A DNA stretch of 64,000 nucleotides. It comes from Cryptomeria japonica (taxonomy: Eukaryota; Streptophyta; Pinopsida; Cupressales; Cupressaceae). A program made the translations under genes and the position numbers. Below are positions 32,123-43,979 of the stretch, one piece after another (positions within the stretch are counted from its first letter, which is position 1; the number at the start of each line of letters is the position of its first letter). A model generated the notes under the pieces. The model was given only the letters and a program-made list of their open reading frames with translations, did no database searches and was not told the origin of the DNA. The stretch lies in assembly GCF_030272615.1 (NCBI RefSeq), contig NC_081414.1, forward strand, positions 889,001 to 953,000. The letters run 5' to 3'.

Positions 32123-35100
32123 TCAACCTTGTAGCTGGGTAGTTATAATTTGAAAAAGATCTCCCAAAATCAAGTTTATACTATCCAAAAACTTCTTGCT
32201 ATCCTTTATTACTATCTCTATTCTCTTCATTATACCGGTGAGATGTTGCAAATGCTCTGTCGGTGTTTTGCTTCCCTGTATTAATGTCTCAGAAATTTCC
32301 TTCCGAAGAGATGCTAGATAGTCCAATCTTGGACTTAGTTTAGATCTCAAATGTTTTGCCTTATTTATTATTCTTTCTTTCTCTCTTTCCAATTTGAGTA
32401 GTTCTTCCTCAAAATTTGTTATCTTCTCCTCAAAAACTGATAGTGTATCAGGTGAGTTGACAAAATTATCTGCAAGTTTATTGATCTCATCCTGTACTTT
32501 GCTCATTTTCTTGTCAATATCTACAGTCAAAAAGTTTGTTTTACAGGTATCTTTATACAGATTTTTGTAATCTTTCAACAAATTACATAGTTCTGATAGA
32601 AGTGTGTCAAAATCTCTATTACACTTCTTTATTTGTTCATCAAAGAATTTCTATTTTTCAATTTCTACCTTATCTTTCACTGAATCTTCCTTTATTTTCT
32701 CAATGTTTTCCGAGATATATTTACACAGTGTATCCATTTGTCCTAAAGAATCTTTATTATCTATATTACAGTTGGGAGCTATTACCTTCAAAATTGGTAT
32801 GGAATCATCAATTGCTTTGTAAGCTTGTGAGCTGCAGTCGGTTATTTTCTTGATAGAATCTAATAGCACCTCAGTCACATTTGTTGATTTATATCTTGAT
32901 GATGATCCAATAGTCTGTGTACTGGTGGAAGTAACCAAGCTTGTATTGAACTCTGGTAGGTTTGTTTGTGTCTGCATTTCTTTAAGCACTGGTTTTCCTA
33001 CTTCACTAGTTGCCAATGGCACTGTTTCCTTATGTACCTGTTCCGATTGTTGTTGTTCCGAAGTCTTTAGCTCTGTTTGTTTCTCAGTATGTTGCATTGC
33101 CTCAGTCTGTGTCTTAGTCTCTACCTTTTGCTCTTTATTTTCTTTCGGTTTATCTATTTCCCCTGCTACCGGAGGCTCACTAGCCATATCTGACTTACCA
33201 GTTGTATCTTTGTCTACTACTATGTTGATCTTCTGAGTATCAACATTCACAGTATATAGGACTTCAGGATTAGGATTATTATCCTCTACATCCATACTCT
33301 CAGCTGCTGATTGATCTTCAGTAGTTGTTGATTTTACCAATGGAGTATTTAAAGAAGGTGGGGGTAAGTTGTCTCTAACCTTGATACTTGGTGGTCCACC
33401 AACTTTACCTTTCCCTTTGTCTCTATCTTTCTGATATACCTTTATAGGTTTAGGGTTCCTGTACTCTTCTTGTTTTTCTTTCTCAACCAGGAATATATCC
33501 CATCCATCTTCTATTTCTTCTATCACTTTATTAACTCTTCCTGCCATTAGTGAAATATGCCGGTGTGCAGTAGAGAATACTGACCGGTTGGCCTTTGCAA
33601 TCAGATCATCAATTTCTTGTGGAGAGTTTACTGGATATACAACAAGTAACTTCTCAATTTTTATTTTCTTATCCAATTCTATCACTGCTTGTCTTCTTGC
33701 CTCTAGTCTTTTGAATAATTCATCAGGAATTTCATTGACTACTTCCATCAAAAATTTCTTGTACATATCCATGTGCAATATAACACTGTTTTCAACTTTT
33801 TCTTTCTCATCAGCTGTTAGAGTGTCATATATTTTCTCTATGTTCTTTAGTTTACCTTCCTCTGTGATTTCATTTAGTAGTATATCAAGAGGGGCCAAGT
33901 CTTTGTTTGTCCTTTTCTTCTTCTTGGGTGTCAGTTTCTTCTTTGGTGTGGCCTTTCTAACCGGAGATCTCACTGCTTGTTTCTTTTGCCTTGTCCTCCT
34001 AGGTGAAGGTGTGGTTGCCGATGAAGGATCTCTTTTCCTTACAACTCTTTTAAAAGTTGCGGGCATGTCACTTCTTGAAGAAGTACCTACCAGTGATAGG
34101 TGAGTTTCAGGCTGTGGAGCTGCTAACTCATCCTTTGTTATGTTGGTTTTCTTCAATAGATCTTCCTTAATGGCTTTTGCTTGTCTGGACCCTTTCCCTA
34201 CAACTGCCTCAACCTTTTTTCACCCTTTTCTTTGATTGAATTTGGCTTTCAATGGTTTCAGCACTACCAAATACTTCTTCTTTTGGTTCTTTGGGGGCTT
34301 CCAGAAGTGCTTTGGCATATGTTTCAACTATGTGATCATCTATTTCATAGCCCATCTCGGTTACCCAAACTGTCCTTGGGATGACTGCTTCCATCCATAT
34401 TTCATCTTTCTTGATGACAAAGCATATATCATCTTTGTATTTGTCTACAATCTTCTGTGATAACCTTACTCTTTTCTTCATTTTGGCTTTTAATGCTTGG
34501 AAAAAGTCATTAATATTGTTTTCCTTAATCTCACCCATGTTATTGAATAGTTTAGTCAATTGTTTTCCTACCGGTATGTCATATCCAAGTTCTTTTTAAC
34601 CTATGTTGGGAACCTATTTTGTTATGTGTAGCATCAGACATACTAACAAATTTCCAATTCTGAAAGTTCTTTTCTTGTCCTTCTTGATCTTTCCAAGATT
34701 GTCAATTAATTCATCCTTTAACCACTCACATATGTCAATTTTTGCATTATCTGTTACCATATCATAAGCACTCTTAACGCATAAGCTTGGAACTGAATTA
34801 AGTCTATTAGCATGAGTAGCTTTATATCCTAATATCATATTGATGAATCTCACATTGATATCTTTTACATCATTAACCCTTAGAGACCTCTTGTCAAATG
34901 TTGCACCAGTTAGGTCTATAACTAGGTCATTGGAAACCTTCTTGGTTTTATTTGGTCTTTTATCGGTGGTCGGTAACCCTGTGACAACTTTCATAGCTTC
35001 CTTGGTGATCTTATGGATTGCATCTAACCAAAAAAACTCTCCATATACCTTGCTTAAAACTATCCTAATCACATCCTTTGGAAATTCAGGAATGCTAAGG

Positions 35101-35402
35101 ATTTCTGTAAATCCTAGGGTCTCAATGATCTTGTGTTCATCCTTTATATTGTTGGTATTATCACATATCATGGTTTTATGCATGGTTTTAATTTCCTCAT
35201 CTCCTAACTCTTCAATGTTACAGTGGATGTACATTCTGGGGTCTTCAGCATATACAACTCCCTTAGGAATTTGAGAAAAAACACCTAAGGTATCATCCTT
35301 CTTTGCTATCTCGGGAACTAACTGAAATATGGGCCTAAGTCTTTTTATTACTTCAACAACAGTAGGGTTTGCTACGTATTCAATTGCAGAGGTGGATGCC
35401 AT
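32123..35402 (-). pseudogene. E4 long protein of unknown family (about 1,090 codons, broken)
   Basis: Four open segments (35402-34614, 34559-34209, 34156-32651, 32581-32123) read as one protein. The breaks are TAG after LMLHITK and TAA after VPNIG, a one-base frameshift near 34200, and a TAG after DKVEIEK. The start MASTSAIEYVANPTVVEV is the first ATG. The N-terminal 260 residues look globular (LGFTEILSIPEFPKDVIRIV; WLDAIHKITKEAMKVVTGLP). The middle is lysine-rich (SPRRTRQKKQ), then has a long T/Q/E-rich stretch. The C-terminal 200 residues are predicted coiled coil (FEEELLKLEREKERIINKAK). I recognise no family and see no retroviral enzyme motif. Few breaks over 3.3 kb suggest it was intact until recently. 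Confidence 0.65.
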
Positions 35403-35850
35403 GATTAAATACCTTTTACTACCTTGGATGGATGATTTCTTGGAGTGTGCTTGCTTCTTGCTCGAAATGCCTTAGGTCGGAGTCTTCACGCTCTTAAAAA
35501 ATTTGAAATCTCGGTGAAATGAAATGGAGCCAAAACCTTAACTTTATAATGTCTCTTCACCATCTACCACATTAATTGCATGTCGTTTAAGTATTCACTT
35601 AACATTGTTTGCCGGTAATAAGTAATTTCCAACTTCTTATCTCTAACCGAGGGAATAATAGCACATGTGTCATTAGATTGCTAAACCCTCAAGGAAATTT
35701 TCTTCAATTAGATGAAGAACTTCCTGCCGGTGGAGCATTGCTCTGTCCTTCCAGTGAAGCATCACTCTGTCCTACTGGTGAAGCATTGGTTGGTTCTACC
35801 GGTGGAGGAGTATTCCCAATATTTAGATCAACTTTCCTAATCCATTGTTT

Positions 35851-36861
35851 TCAGAATTCTTGCTTAACCTCTTCAACTTTTTCTTTACCTTTCAAGCTAG
35901 AACTTTTGTTGTCTACTAGTGTTCCTTTACTTCTACAGAATTTAGCAATATGCCCAATCTTGTGACATGCATAACAAGTTACATTATTTTTCTGAATAGC
36001 TTTTCCATAACCTATGTCGGTTTGGGTTCTGCATTGATTAGATAAATGTCCAAATCTTCCACAAACATAACATCTCACATTCATTCTACAGTTTTCAAAG
36101 TTGTGACCTATTTTGTTGCATTTAGAGCATTGACCGGTGGGTGTTTTGATATCCCGATAATTTCTAGATCTACATTCATTTTCTCTATGACCATACTTAT
36201 TACAATTAAAGCATTTTCCATTGAATTTGTAAGCATTAGGTTGTCTTACCGGTTTGCTATGATCCTGAGTATTTGCAGTACCAGAGCTTTCACCAACTTC
36301 AAAGCCAATTCTAGAAGTGTCACCTTTAGGTTTTTGATTCTTCAGCAAGGTGCCAAGTTCCTCTGAGCTTTTCTTGAATTTTTCTTTGTGTTGATTTGCA
36401 GTTTCCAGTTCTCTTTCCAAGATTTCTTTTTGTCTCATCAGTTCATTTGAGTCATTCTGAGTATGCATCAGATCTGTCTTCAACATGTCATTTTCATAGC
36501 TAAGTCTTGTATTCTCATTTGCTGCATCACTTAGTCTTCTGGTCAATTCTTCTTCATTCTTCTTCCTATCCTCAATCTCTTTGCAAAATCTCATAGTCAT
36601 ATCCTGCATTTCATTTTTTGTTGTCATGTTCTCTTGTTTCAACTTGCTTATCATATCATTAAGTGATTCCTTTTCATCATTCTCATTTTGTAATTTTTCA
36701 CAAAGTTCTCTTCTCTTATTTCTTGCAACAATAATTTTTTTTTGAAGTGCCTGAATGATATCCTGAGCTGCCCTTAAATCATCTTCTAATTTGATATTTT
36801 TCAATTTCTCTGCATCATAGTCTATAAGAGCTCCTTCCAATTGCTTCATCAGATTTTCCAT
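35851..36861 (-). CDS. E4 Gag-like coiled-coil protein with four zinc knuckles
   Basis: The chosen start is MENLMKQLEG at 36861; the frame is open upstream to the primer-binding site. Residues about 5-180 are strongly heptad-like (EKLKNIKLEDDLRAAQDIIQ; KEILERELETANQHKEKFKK), so a long coiled coil. Four CCHC knuckles follow in about 110 residues: CFNCNKYGHRENEC, CSKCNKIGHNFENC, CYVCGRFGHLSNQC and CYACHKIGHIAKFC. All four have complete C-x2-C-x4-H-x4-C ligands. The stop follows KEKVEEVKQEF. Copia Gag normally has one knuckle and a different capsid fold, so this is Gag-like by position and nucleic-acid binding, not by clear homology. Confidence 0.75.
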   Translation of the reverse strand: MENLMKQLEGALIDYDAEKLKNIKLEDDLRAAQDIIQALQKKIIVARNKRRELCEKLQNENDEKESLNDMISKLKQENMTTKNEMQDMTMRFCKEIEDRKKNEEELTRRLSDAANENTRLSYENDMLKTDLMHTQNDSNELMRQKEILERELETANQHKEKFKKSSEELGTLLKNQKPKGDTSRIGFEVGESSGTANTQDHSKPVRQPNAYKFNGKCFNCNKYGHRENECRSRNYRDIKTPTGQCSKCNKIGHNFENCRMNVRCYVCGRFGHLSNQCRTQTDIGYGKAIQKNNVTCYACHKIGHIAKFCRSKGTLVDNKSSSLKGKEKVEEVKQEF

Positions 36862-36919
36862 CTTTACCAGTGTCAAGATCTTCCTCAAGCTGTTAGGCTT
36901 CTGAAAATAGAGGACCAAG

Positions 36920-36932
36920 CTCTGATACCAAT
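36920..36932 (-). promoter_or_regulatory. E4 primer-binding site (initiator Met tRNA type)
   Basis: CTCTGATACCAAT on the + strand, i.e. ATTGGTATCAGAG on the element strand, next to the 5' LTR. Confidence 0.8.
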
Positions 36933-37732
36933 TGTTAGGGGTCCCACAGATACTGAGAGGGGGGGGGGGGGTGAATCAGTATCTAACCGGTGATTAGAAT
37001 TTCTTAACTTAAAACATGCAGAACATAATATAACACTGTACCGGTATACAAGAAATAATGCAATAAGCAGAATCAAGAACATCCACATGAAAAGTACACC
37101 ATAACACAAGATGTTAATGAGGAAACCAAGTGTGAGAAAAACCTCGGTGGGATTTGTGACCCACAATATTCACTCACTGGCCAATAAGAGAATATTACTT
37201 ACAATAGGGGCCTGCACATGCAGGAAGGCCAACTGTCTAGAGCTCACTACTCAATGGGAAGTTTCACTGACTTACAATAAGGATTATACAAATCCAATAT
37301 CTTGTACTGCTTTACAATAGCATTTTCAATGCTAGATTCAGTACCGATTCCTGCTCTGTTCTTTACATATACCCCTTGACCTATATTTCGCACATTAGGT
37401 CTTCCTAATATTTTCCTTAATGCTTCTACACCACATCTTCATATTATAAAATGTCTACAATGATCTCTTTTATATATAAGAGTCATTTTACAATTTGCCA
37501 AGTCAGCTTACAATAATAAACAAAATATTATATAACAAAAATCCTGTCGGCCTCTGTAGCGGTATACTTCCTTTCTTTTGTGTCGGTGCCAGTGTCCTGA
37601 GTGCCGATGTAGAGTGTGATCTGCTGATGCCGGTATAATGTCTTTGCTGGTGCCGTAGGATTGCAAGGTTGCCATCAATGACAAAACCTTCAATCACATA
37701 CAATGTCTCATTAGAGTGTGCATATGCCAACA
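36933..37732 (-). repeat. E4 right LTR (5' LTR of the element)
   Basis: 800 bp, TGTTAGGGG...GCCAACA, with a G-run of about 12. It is followed by TSD AATGT at 37733-37737. Confidence 0.9.
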
Positions 37733-37737
37733 AATGT

Positions 37738-39300
37738 CTCTTTGAGTTCATCCAAATTTTATAACTGTTACCTCACATCTCCTTATTGCTGCAACATGGA
37801 TTATGGCCAACATAGGCTATGATTGCAACCTCTGGGTGCCATAGAGCCTCTTTGTTCTTAAAATTGTACCAGACTATCAGGTACATTCTCTCTTTTGCAC
37901 TCCAAATTGTAGTGGTCAATGCACATGACCAAATTTCCTTTGACATCTATTTTGTGGGATATGATGGTTGTGTTTTAAGTCATCTTAAGATGATCTCAAT
38001 GAGTAATCATTTCACTAATGACACTTTTTCATTTTTCTTCATGAATGTTGGTAATTTTTAAAAGTTAAGAGACCCATTGGGCACATAGGCACCTTTCAAC
38101 ATTTGTTAATAGGGGGAGGAACAACTCTTTCTAATGCTAAAGAGGATACAATGAAATGCACAGTGACCCATTTGTAGGTCTCAACCTCCAAGAGACATAA
38201 TTAAGATGCTTGAGTCATCTATGTGCATGTTAGACAACCTCAATCTATTAGAAGTCTGAATTAACATATAATTAGATGAGTGCACATCAAAAAGTCACCA
38301 CCTCCTAGAGGTAGGAATAAAATGCATCAAAGTGGTTTTTTAAATTCATTACTTTGTTAATATAATACTTGATTTCTCTAACAAAAACTCTTTATGCATA
38401 GTGATTATGATAGCCAATAGTTCTCATTTGATGATCATCTAGGTCAACTTTTGATCTAAAAGACATTTATCACAAAAGGGGTCGTGAACTATCCTCATTC
38501 ACAGTCAAACCTCACTATAGTTGAGATACCAAAGCTTTCAATCACAAGAAAGATATAGAAATAGTAATGTAGATGTCAACTTGAAGATAATTAGTAGTGA
38601 CAATAGAATTCATACAAAGTTAGAGACCAAGAGTTTCCAATCAAAACAAAAGCCCTAGATCCATAGATGATACAAAGAGCAGTCAAATAACTCTCCACGA
38701 GTGTAGATAATTGGCAAATCACAATGATGAAGGTTTTTTAGTGGTGAGATAATAAAAATAATATGAGAAAACACTTAGATAAGAGATCATTTTTAAAAGA
38801 TGACAAGGATGCCATCATACTCGTTGTATATGACAATAAGGACATTCACTATTGCAAAGACAGTTGTGAGTAATAATTTTTGTATCAAATCAATATAAAT
38901 ACTATCATATGTTTATTGCAGAAGCCATACACGTAAGCCAATATTCATAGTGATAAAGGAGCCTTTCAACGTTAGCAACATAGAGAATATAGACTATCAA
39001 AGTTTCAAACAGTGGTAGGCGTGCATTCAAGGTATCTCAAATAGAGGAGATTTGATAGAGAACAAGTCATGATATAAACCTAGAGACAAATCCCTGTATC
39101 AGGCATAGTTAAGAAGGATAGTGCCCTAACAAGTTCTAATGATTTGCTTGAATTGATCAAAATATTACTGCATTATTAGTTGATAGGCCACATTTTTTGT
39201 GGGGTTTTGACTTGAAACTTGTCTCATGCCATAAAACTATTAACGGGTTGATGTGAAACTGTCAACTTTTAGTAGTCATTATATGATTTTTTGTATTATT
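37738..39300. other. CACTA interior without recognisable gene
   Basis: AT-rich. The frames are short and unrecognised. An A-run at 39303-39316 marks the start of the CATCGG-rich subterminal zone. Confidence 0.5.
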
Positions 39301-39311
39301 ATTAAAAAAAA

Positions 39312-40090
39312 AAAAATCGTCGGAATTCTGACGCCCCCTATATTTGCACCGATGACTATACCATCGGGCATACAACATCCTCGTCAGTACATTGTTCCTG
39401 GTTGTCATTGGATGACGTCGACATTCTGATGGAAATCAACGAAAACATTCGAGGAGGATGTTGTATGCCGGACAACATTCTCTCAGCAGATGAGTGGTCG
39501 GGGTAGAACATGCCGATGAAATCCATCAACAAGACGTACACTAGTGGCGAAGGGAACATTTCATCTTGTCGATAGTCGATGAGGCTATCAGTAATACATA
39601 CACCAATGGAGACCTGGGCTATCGACAAGACATACACTAATGGAGACCTGATGTCTTGAGTGCCATCGGGGTAGTACATAGGGTATCTACAAGACATACA
39701 TCAATGGAGACTTGATGTCTTGGGTGTTGTCAGGGTAGTACATGTCGATGAAATCCATCGGCAAGACTTACACTAGCGGCGAAGGGAACATTTGTCTTGT
39801 CGATAGCTAATGAGGCTATCGATAAGACATACACCGATGGAGACTTGATGTCTTAGGTATCGCCGAGGTAGTACATGCTGATGAAATCAATCGACAGGAC
39901 TTACACTAGTTGTGAAGGGAACATTTGTTCTTGTCAATAGCCGATGAGGCTATCAGTAAGACATACACCAATGGAGACATGATGGTTTCTATTGGAATTA
40001 TGATGTTGACAATCGCCGTCGGAGTATCTGACAATAAGTTTTCAATGGCTGTGTTTGTCGGCAGTTTGACGAAAAAGAGTTAGAATTTAG
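39312..40090. repeat. CACTA right subterminal zone with tandem repeats
   Basis: Rich in CGATGA, CATCGG, TCGATAG and GTCGGAATTC motifs. Three tandem units start with GATGAAATC at 39515, 39747 and 39880; the second is 133 bp, and the first is longer through internal duplication. Each runs through ACTTACACTAG-like, GAAGGGAACATTT and GAGGCTATC blocks. An inverted pair, GGCATACAACATCCTC (about 39365) and GAGGATGTTGTATGCC (about 39453), forms a 16-bp stem. Confidence 0.65.
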
Positions 40091-40107
40091 ACGAGCAGCC
40101 GTTGTAA

Positions 40108-40129
40108 TTGAGCCCCAAATGTCCTAGTG
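40108..40129 (-). repeat. CACTA right terminal inverted repeat
   Basis: Ends ...CCCCAAATGTCCTAGTG, the inverse of CACTAGGACATTTGGGG, followed by TSD TGT (40130-40132). Confidence 0.75.
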
Positions 40130-40132
40130 TGT

Positions 40133-42233
40133 TTATGTGTAAACTGGTGAAAAGTTCCTAAAACTGAAGGGTAATAAGATCCCTAAGGGTCTTGTTTCTC
40201 TTGAAAAATTATTTGAGAAGCATGATCGCTATGTCAAAAAGCAACAGAAATCAACTTCTAGTACAATGGAGTATGAGCAAGTGAATATTGGAACAGATGA
40301 GAATCCAAAGATGGTCAACATTGGAAAATGTTGTTCACATGAAGAAAGGCATAAATTTGTTGCATTATTAAAGAAATATATTGATGTCTTTGCCTACTCT
40401 TATAATGAATTGAAGTCTTTCCATCCTAAAGAGCTTCGTCATGACATTCCATTGAAGCTGGGTTTTTCTCTTTTCCATCAAAAGCAAAGGCAGTACAATC
40501 CGAAGATTTTTGATACCATCTTTTTTGAAATCTAGAAAATGCTAAAGGCAAGGATAATCTTCCCTATTCATCACTCCACCTGGATAGCTAATATTGTGCC
40601 TGTGCACAAGAAGAATGGCGAGATCCGAATATGTGTTGATTTTTGGAATTTGAATCAATCATCCTTGAAAGACAATTACTCATTGCTGGTCATGGATCAC
40701 ATTTTACATGTTGTCATTGGATCCGAAATGATGTCCATGTTGGACAATTTTTTGGGTTATAATCAATTGGATGTTCTTGAGAAAGATCAACACAAGACTG
40801 CTTTTACAACCCCATGGGGTACCTTTGCATACCGCAGAATGCTTTTCGGGTTGATAAATGCAGGAGCGACTTTTCAGAGAGCAATGGATTTGGATTTCTG
40901 AGATTTTCTTGGTAAGTTCAATGTGTTTTATCTTGATTATTTAACATTTTTCTCTAAACAACATCAGGATCATTTTTATCATCTACAACAAGTGCTAGAG
41001 AAGTTCTGACAACATGGGATATCTCTTAATCCCAAAAAATCAGTTTTTGGAGTTACAAAGGGAAAATTACTTGGACACATTGTGTCTAAGGAAGGTATCA
41101 AGATTGATGTTGAAAGAGTTAAAGATATTTGTAGTCTTTCCTTGCCAACAAGCAAAACTGTTGTGCACTCCTTCTTTGGTAAAGTAAACTTCTTGTGAAG
41201 GTTCATTCCAGACTTTACTAAACAAACTCATCACATGGTTGACATGATGAAAGGGAAATCCCTTTTCAAATGGAGTCCTGAAGGTAAGAAAGCCTTTAAT
41301 GAAACTAAGGAATTCATTTCTCATGCTCCAGTCTTAGTATGTCCGGATTATACTAAGGAATTCATAATGTATAGTTATGCATCAAATCATACTTGTTCAG
41401 CTATATTGAAGCATAAGAACAAAGAAGGTGTTGAGTCACCTATTGCTTTTATGAGTTATCCTTTGAAAACTCACGAGTTAAAGTTTTTTGCAATGGATAA
41501 GCATACCTTTACCATAGTAAAAGCAGTAAAAAAATTTAGGTTCTACATTCTCAATTCTCATGTTCCCCCTCTTGTTCCTATTGCTGTTGTCAAGTCTATT
41601 CTTACACAACAAGAATTTGGAATTAAAAGGGGCAACTGGGTTGCCAAAATTCAGGAATATGACATGAAAATAAAGCCTACTAAGGTGGTTTGTGGAAAAG
41701 GTTTGTGTCAATTGACCGTTGATAAAAAAACAAGTGATGAGGTAGTGCTTGAAAATGAAGGCATGAATGAAGATCTTCCTGAGGTTATGTTTGTCAGCAC
41801 CACTGATGAGTGGTATTCTGACTTGGCATATCTTTTAACATATGGTGAGTGTCCTGCACACCTGCCACGCAATGAAAAGCAGACTTTGAAGCTCAAAGTG
41901 GTGAAATTTGTCTTATGGGACAATGGTTTGTATAAGAAGGGTTTGGATGGAAATTTCTTGTATTGCGTTGACAAGCAATAACAAGTAAGGTTACTTCAAG
42001 CTTTTCATGATCTTGCTTGTGGAGGACACTTTTTTGCTCCTGTCACTGCACACAAAATTTTGTGTGCAAGATACTATTGGCTAACCTTGTTTGAGGATGC
42101 ATACAGTTGGGTTCGCAAATGCAAACAATGCCAGCAGTTTGTTGGTAAGCCTAAGCTGGCTACACTTCCTTTCAAGCCAGTGGTAATTGAAGAGCCATTT
42201 CAACAGTGGGGATTGGATTTCGTTGGACCTATC
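40133..42233 (+). pseudogene. pol: Element A: gypsy RT, RNase H and start of integrase
   Basis: Coding resumes after the CACTA insertion as GNKIPKGLVSLEKLFEKHDR (about 40169). RT motifs follow: IVPVHKKNGEIRICVDFWNL and TAFTTPWGTFAYRRMLFGLI. Stops at 40533-40535 and 40899-40901 break the frame. The catalytic motif reads YLDY (about 40927) where YLDD is expected, so a catalytic aspartate is lost. RNase H follows (41235-41700). Integrase begins with a zinc motif (AFHDLACGGHF, KCKQCQQF) and stops at GLDFVGPI, where E5 inserted. It complements the protease-RNase H piece at 1742-2902 and is almost surely the other half of it. Confidence 0.8.
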
Positions 42234-43872
42234 TGTTAATCCTATGAGGATCCAGTTAATAATGAGAGGGGTAATGAATCAGTATTAAGAATAATTCAAA
42301 CTTTAACTCAAAATCATACTTATTTCAGATCTAAGATATCTCAACTTTTGTAATCGGATTTAATAACCTCTTTATCAGATTTTCTTAACACATTAATCAA
42401 ATCATTTACCAATACTTTCACCACCAAAGTAATCATATAAACTTGATCGATTAACAACTCATTAACCTTATCAATAAGATCAAACACTTTCTCAAACAAC
42501 TTCTTATCATTACTAGTAACCTCTGATAAACTTATGATAAAACATCATAACTAGTGTCTCAAAAATAATGCATGAAATGCAATATAAACAAGAACATCAC
42601 ATAAAAAAAATTCCACACATGAACACCATAAATTTTTGATGTGGAAACCCAAATAGGGAAAAAACTACGGTGGGAGTTGGCACTCACAAATATTTGTACT
42701 CTTTTGAAGTACGCCCTGTTAGGATCTTATAATATGCCCGATTAAGAGAAGACCCTATTAGGAGTCGCCCAGTTAGGGGATTTTCCTTGCATCCCAGTTA
42801 GGAGCTTGATGATCTATTAGGATCAACCTCATGAGAGGATTTAACACTCTTTTGAGAGTTGCCCTATTAGGCGACTTAAGTGTTTAAGGCCTATTAGAAC
42901 CTACCGAGTCAAGGGATTTAAACTGCTGCGACTGTTAGGGAACAACAATAAGAAAATGATCTGTTAATTGCACTCCTCTTCTTTCTTGATTAAATCCAGT
43001 TATACTCAATACTCTGCAACTCTTAGGCAGATCTCACACTTCTCTTGGATGACTTAACACATTCTCTAAGACCACTGACACAATAAACATCAATTGTGTC
43101 AACCTAAATAACCATCTTAGCTAGGTTGGCCACAAAACCTAATTACATCATGAATTTACAATAAGATCTCAAAAGATCATCATAGATCGCTATCCAGATC
43201 ATTACAACAAATTACAATGCAATATCAACTATTGGTTGATCATAACTCATCACATAAATCCGATATGTATCTTCAAAACACTCTACTAAGCGTTTCACTG
43301 ATTCCCAAAAAAATATTTCTTGAATCGCGCTAAAACAACTATCAAATCTTTTACGCGGGTTGTGTTGTGTTACAAAATTTATGTAGACTCACTGTCGATC
43401 ACCGTCATAACATAAATCATTACCGGTTTGATGATTTCTTCACCGGTCCTTAAACCCTACTAAAACCTTAGCAAAACATCATCAAAAACCTGAAACACGC
43501 CTTCTGGTAATCATCACAAGTTCTAGTTCCAGTCAGATACACCTTTCCATTATACAAGTTCACCATCCAAACCGTAAATGACTAATCATCGCTAATCGAC
43601 CGATCCAATCAAAACAATTCTACTTTACCGGTTAAAGTCTTATTTCACAGACTTTCGCTCTCTACTGGTAAACCCTATCTTCCAGTAAACTAAATCACTT
43701 AGATAACAAAACAAAAAATCAAGAACATCAATTGCCAGCAATGACACCACAAATAATTGATCATGTCATCTATTCATAGAATCTCAATCTCTTCATCACA
43801 AATAGACTCTAGTGCAGTCATCCAACTTCAACTGCATCATCTAATCTGCATTAGTTATTCCAAATGCCAACA
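42234..43872 (-). repeat. E5 left LTR (3' LTR of the element)
   Basis: 1,639 bp. Repeated CTGTTAGGAGCTT- and CCTATTAGG-like strings lie between 42715 and 42930. The ATCTCCCCCTTTGG polypurine complement follows at 43873. Confidence 0.85.
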
Positions 43873-43886
43873 ATCTCCCCCTTTGG
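43873..43886 (-). promoter_or_regulatory. E5 polypurine tract
   Basis: ATCTCCCCCTTTGG on the + strand, the copia-type CCAAAGGGGGAGAT on the element strand, adjoining the 3' LTR. Confidence 0.7.
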
Positions 43887-43979
43887 AATTGATGGAAACA
43901 CTAATTAAATATACAATCAGAATAGCATCATCATCTGCAACTTTTTTGCCAATATCACATCTTTGTTAGCTCTCCTTTT

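Larger units (their letters stand above)
31126..37732 (-). mobile_element. E4: LTR element with copia-type ends but no recognisable pol
   Basis: LTRs at 31126-31923 and 36933-37732 (TGTTAGGGGTCCC...TATGCCAACA) have the TSD AATGT (31121-31125 and 37733-37737). Read on the minus strand, the primer-binding site (TTGGTATCAGAGC, initiator Met tRNA) and polypurine tract (CCAAAGGGGGAGAT) are those of Ty1/copia elements. The 5-kb interior codes instead for a coiled-coil zinc-knuckle protein and then a long unknown protein. I see no protease, integrase, RT or RNase H. It must depend on enzymes made elsewhere. Confidence 0.88.
2903..40129 (+). mobile_element. CACTA (En/Spm-type) DNA transposon with three nested LTR elements
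   Basis: The left end reads CACTAATATATTTGGCCTCAA. The right end, reverse-complemented, reads CACTAGGACATTTGGGGCTC. Both are flanked by the 3-bp direct repeat TGT (2900-2902 and 40130-40132). CACTA ends and a 3-bp TSD are diagnostic of this superfamily. Both subterminal zones are dense in CATCGG/CCGATG motifs, as expected for transposase-binding repeats. Removing E1, E2 and E4 leaves about 10 kb. Inside are a decayed multi-exon gene (7669-9826) and a duplicated SPT6 fragment. I saw no clear TNP2-type transposase, so it may be non-autonomous. Strand is given by the internal gene. Confidence 0.75.

Noticed and set aside
32850-34103. Long + strand frames (128 and 171 aa)
   Set aside because: They are mirror frames of the E4 minus-strand protein and have no recognisable composition or domain.
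37819-38061. 80-aa + strand frame as a gene
   Set aside because: No domain, no splice context and no sign of conservation. It is treated as CACTA filler sequence.
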